In this document: positions 61,059 through 64,000 of the stretch, in pieces
How the letters are laid out: every line of letters begins with the position of its first letter
How positions within the stretch are numbered: the stretch's first letter is position 1
DNA from: Chryseobacterium indicum
GTDB lineage: Bacteria; Bacteroidota; Bacteroidia; Flavobacteriales; Weeksellaceae
Assembly: GCF_021504595.1 (NCBI RefSeq)
Contig: NZ_JACSGT010000002.1
Span: 620,001 to 684,000, forward strand
DNA length: 64,000 nt
Direction of reading: 5' to 3'
The notes under the pieces: model-generated
The model's input: only the letters and a program-made list of their open reading frames with translations
The model's database searches: none
What the model was told of the DNA's origin: nothing
Position numbers and translations under genes: made by a program

Positions 61059-62258
61059 ATGAATTCAAAAGAATTATTAAAGATTGCCAATGAGTTTGGC
61101 ACCCCGGTGTACGTTTACGATGCCGAATCCATTAAAACACAATACGAGAAACTTACCTCTTCTTTTCTAAAACACACAAAGTTTTTCTACGCAGCGAAAG
61201 CGCTTACCAATATCAACATCCTGAAGTATGTGAAAAATCTGGGAGCTTCATTAGATTGTGTATCCATCAATGAAGTAAAACTAGGGTTGAAAGCCGGTTT
61301 TCCAAAGGAAAAAATACTTTTTACGCCCAATTGTGTGGATCTTGCCGAAATTGAAGAAGCGATGACTTTCGGGGTGCATATCAATATCGATAATATTTCT
61401 ATTCTGGAGCAGTTCGGGAACAAATACGGAAACTCTTACCCGATTTTAGTAAGAATCAACCCGCATATTTTTGCCGGCGGAAACTATAAAATTTCTACAG
61501 GACACATCGACAGCAAATTCGGGATTTCCATTCATCAGGTTCGTCATATCGAAAGAGTGATGAAATCTACTAACCTTAATGTGGAAGGTCTTCACATGCA
61601 CACCGGAAGCGAGATCAAAGATCCGGATGTTTTCCTTCAGGCTTTGGAGATCATGCTTGAATTATCCGAACATTTCCCGAATCTGAAATATCTGGATATG
61701 GGAAGCGGTTTCAAAATTCCTTATCAGGACACCGAAGAAGAAACCGACGTAAAAACATTAGGGAAAAAAGTGGAGAAAGTAATCTCTGAATTCTCAAAAT
61801 CAACCGGAAAAAAATTCGAATTATGGTTTGAACCGGGGAAATTTCTTGTCGGAAAAAGCGGATATTTACTGGTGAAAGCCAATGTGATTAAACAAACAAC
61901 GGCAACTGTTTTTGTCGGGGTGAATTCAGGATTCAACCATCTGATTCGTCCGATGTTCTACGATTCTTACCATGTGATCGAAAATTTATCGAACCCGAAA
62001 GGAGCGGAAAGAATTTATACTGTGGTAGGAAACATCTGCGAAACGGATACTTTTGCATGGGACAGAAAGCTGAATGAAGTAAGAGAAGGCGATATTCTGG
62101 CGTTTCACAATGCAGGAGCTTATGGTTTTGAGATGAGTTCCAACTTTAATTCAAGGTTAAAACCTGCCGAAGTTATGTTTTTAGACGGAAAAGCATATCT
62201 CATCAGAAAAAGAGATGAATTCGAAGATCTTTTGAAAAATCAGATCGAGGTATTGTAG
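61059..62258 (+). CDS. lysA: diaminopimelate decarboxylase
   Basis: 399 residues of the fold-III PLP enzymes. Lys K47 binds PLP ('FFYAAKALTN'); 'HMHTGSEI', 'GSGFKIPY' and 'FEPGKFLVG' follow, then 'VGNICETDTFAWD' with the second-subunit Cys. It makes L-lysine from meso-diaminopimelate, the last step of lysine synthesis. Length is normal. It is preceded by the lysine-rich leader peptide and terminator and followed by its own terminator. Confidence 0.9.
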   Translation: MNSKELLKIANEFGTPVYVYDAESIKTQYEKLTSSFLKHTKFFYAAKALTNINILKYVKNLGASLDCVSINEVKLGLKAGFPKEKILFTPNCVDLAEIEEAMTFGVHINIDNISILEQFGNKYGNSYPILVRINPHIFAGGNYKISTGHIDSKFGISIHQVRHIERVMKSTNLNVEGLHMHTGSEIKDPDVFLQALEIMLELSEHFPNLKYLDMGSGFKIPYQDTEEETDVKTLGKKVEKVISEFSKSTGKKFELWFEPGKFLVGKSGYLLVKANVIKQTTATVFVGVNSGFNHLIRPMFYDSYHVIENLSNPKGAERIYTVVGNICETDTFAWDRKLNEVREGDILAFHNAGAYGFEMSSNFNSRLKPAEVMFLDGKAYLIRKRDEFEDLLKNQIEVL

Positions 62259-62283
62259 TTAATCCGGCTCGAAGATATATGGG

Positions 62284-62313
62284 AGCTCCGCATTTTTTGC
62301 GGAGCTTTTTTTA
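62284..62313 (+). terminator. terminator of lysA
   Basis: Eight-bp perfect stem AGCTCCGC (62284-62291) with GCGGAGCT (62299-62306) followed by a run of T. Confidence 0.9.
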
Positions 62314-62419
62314 TTGTTTTTTAATATTTATTTTATACTCTTGGCACAATCTTTACATCTCTACATTATCAACCCATTCCAAAAATATTTCTGAAACATC
62401 AACACTAAAATATCAAAAT

Positions 62420-64000
62420 ATGGCTAAAAATATTGCAGAGCAAATTGTAGAAATGCTTGAAAACGCCAATGTGAAAAGAATTTATGCCGTTACAGGCGAC
62501 AGTTTAAACCATTTAAATATAGCCGTAAAAAAAAGCAGCATCGAATGGATTCACGTAAGGCACGAAGAAGCCGGAGCTTATGCAGCAGCTGCAGAAGCGG
62601 AACTGGATGGTTTTGCGGTTTGCGCGGGAAGCTGCGGACCGGGACACGTTCATTTAATCAATGGGGTTTATGAAGCGCACCGTTCTCATGTTCCGATGTT
62701 GGTTATTGCTTCCACGATTCCAAGTGAAGAAATGGGGATGGATTATTTTCAGGAAACCAATACCATTAAGTTATTCGACGATTGCAGTCATTACAACCAA
62801 ATGATTACAAGACTGGAACAGGTTCAGAGAACGGTACAGACGGCAATTCAGCATGCAATTTCCAAAAAAGGCGTTGCGGTAATCGGTCTTCCGGGAGACG
62901 TTTCGGAGCTGGATGCAGAAGAAGCGGTGACTTCCGATAAAATTTTCAGAACAAATCCTGTTATTCGTCCTTCAGATGAAGAATTAAAAGAACTCGCAGA
63001 TTTAATCAACGAAAGTAAAAAAGTAACGCTTTATTGCGGAATCGGTGCGGAAAATGCCAATGCTGAAGTGGTTGAACTTTCAAAATATTTAAAAGCTCCG
63101 GTGGGATATTCTTTCCGCGGAAAAATGTCTATTCAGCCAAATAATCCCAATGAAGTAGGTTTAACCGGACTTTTAGGACTTCCTTCTGCTTATCATGCCA
63201 TGCACGAAGCTGATCTTCTGATTCTTCTGGGGACAGATTTTCCTTACGAGAAATTTATGCCTGTCAAAAACAAAATTGTTCAGATCGATGAAGCGCCCGA
63301 ACGTTTGGGAAGAAGAGCTAAACTGGAATTGGGATTAACGGGCGATGTAAAAGAAACTATCAAAGCACTTTTACCATTATTGAAAGAAAAAACAGACGGC
63401 AATTTCCTTAAACAGCAGCTTGAGTTTTATGAAAAGGTTAAAGAAAATCAGCTTACGTATGTGAAAGATCCTGGAACTGAAAATGCCATTCAGCCGGAGT
63501 TTGTTACCCATACTTTGGATAAATTAACAAAGAAAGACGCCATTTTTACCGTAGATACAGGAATGTGCTGTGTTTGGGGCGCGAGATACATCACAGGAAC
63601 CGGAGAACGGAAAATGCTCGGTTCTTTTAATCACGGTTCGATGGCGAATGCAATGCCAATGGCAATTGGAGCCTCTTTAGCGTATCCTGAAAGGCAGGTT
63701 GTTGCTCTATGCGGCGACGGAGGTTTATCCATGCTTCTGGGAGATATGGCAACGATTTTTCAGTATAAACTTCCGGTGAAAATTATCGTATTCAATAACC
63801 GGTCTTTAGGAATGGTAAAACTGGAAATGGAAGTAGGAGGAATGCCGGATAATGAAACGGATATGGTGAATCCGGATTTTGCAATGATTGCCCATGCAAT
63901 GGGATATCCCGGAAAAAATGTAAATAAACCTGAGGATGTGGAAGCTGCCATTAAAGAATGTCTTGATTATAACGGTCCTTATCTTTTAAATATTTTTACC
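62420..64000 (+). CDS. poxB: thiamine-diphosphate pyruvate dehydrogenase/oxidase (PoxB-like), incomplete at the window end
   Basis: 527 residues are visible from the ATG at 62420 (MAKNIAEQIVEML) to the right edge; the C-terminus lies outside. The N-terminal catalytic Glu is E50 ('VRHEEAGAYA'). 'GSCGPGHVHLINGVYEAH' and the C-terminal ThDP motif starting 'CGDGGLSMLLGDM' near 431 and ending 'VFNN' define the family. 'FDDCSHYNQMI' resembles the PoxB/pyruvate oxidase branch, which oxidises pyruvate to acetate and CO2. The exact substrate is inferred. Confidence 0.8.
   Translation, partial: MAKNIAEQIVEMLENANVKRIYAVTGDSLNHLNIAVKKSSIEWIHVRHEEAGAYAAAAEAELDGFAVCAGSCGPGHVHLINGVYEAHRSHVPMLVIASTIPSEEMGMDYFQETNTIKLFDDCSHYNQMITRLEQVQRTVQTAIQHAISKKGVAVIGLPGDVSELDAEEAVTSDKIFRTNPVIRPSDEELKELADLINESKKVTLYCGIGAENANAEVVELSKYLKAPVGYSFRGKMSIQPNNPNEVGLTGLLGLPSAYHAMHEADLLILLGTDFPYEKFMPVKNKIVQIDEAPERLGRRAKLELGLTGDVKETIKALLPLLKEKTDGNFLKQQLEFYEKVKENQLTYVKDPGTENAIQPEFVTHTLDKLTKKDAIFTVDTGMCCVWGARYITGTGERKMLGSFNHGSMANAMPMAIGASLAYPERQVVALCGDGGLSMLLGDMATIFQYKLPVKIIVFNNRSLGMVKLEMEVGGMPDNETDMVNPDFAMIAHAMGYPGKNVNKPEDVEAAIKECLDYNGPYLLNIFT

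Overview
The window looks like a chromosome segment of a Chryseobacterium-like member of the Flavobacteriales (Bacteroidota). The evidence is a low G+C content, TAA as the usual stop, TAnnTTTG-type promoter boxes, DUF2958, WG-repeat and DUF805 proteins, and a standard housekeeping block at the right end (rseP, thioredoxin, persulfide dioxygenase-rhodanese, HerA-like ATPase, exonuclease, lysA, poxB-like). This taxonomic call is by eye, not from a search.

Layout. 1-4 kb: small minus-strand accessory genes of the kind carried by integrative elements. 4.7-7.7 kb: a VirD4/TraG-like ATPase and a replication-relaxation family protein, pointing to mobilisation functions. 8-14 kb: a broken HicB-like gene, an AlkB-like dioxygenase, a RelE/RelB-like pair, and an 1168-residue STAND-type NTPase beside a 109-bp tandem repeat. 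14.2-19.7 kb: a plus-strand set of two coiled-coil membrane proteins, a VWA-like lipoprotein, an HTH protein and two unknowns. 19.8-28.7 kb: minus-strand secreted proteins and lipoproteins, then a GTPase, a membrane partner and a 4-TM protein. 29-32.7 kb: a propeller histidine kinase and a LytTR regulator, with LytTR-like direct repeats upstream. 32.9-37.9 kb: the recoded block described below. 37.9-50.7 kb: a ten-gene minus-strand DNA phosphorothioation (Ssp-type) operon with a helicase/GHKL/HKD-nuclease module. 51.2-52.9 kb: a NUMOD4 protein, short repeats and tRNA-Asn, the probable edge of the island. 53-64 kb: core chromosome.

The most unusual observation lies at 32.9-37.9 kb. Eight consecutive genes (an unknown protein, a sigma-70 family factor, a CopG-like antitoxin, a RelB-like antitoxin and two antitoxin/ParE pairs) are open only if TGA is read as an amino acid. 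I count 17 in-frame TGA codons and no in-frame TAA or TAG. Several of them fall where the family has a conserved glycine (GLGxxF in both ParE toxins, the 'GD' of sigma region 1.2/2.1, the F-G step of RelB). Tryptophan is written TGG in the same genes. This is the pattern of UGA=Gly (genetic code 25, known from Absconditabacteria and Gracilibacteria), embedded in a genome whose neighbouring genes use TGA as a normal stop. A RelE gene at 9.2 kb shows the same feature. I see no UCA-anticodon tRNA in the window.

The genes appear to form a defence and mobility island next to tRNA-Asn: phosphorothioate modification and restriction, a STAND NTPase, several toxin-antitoxin pairs and a GTPase-centred envelope system under two-component control.
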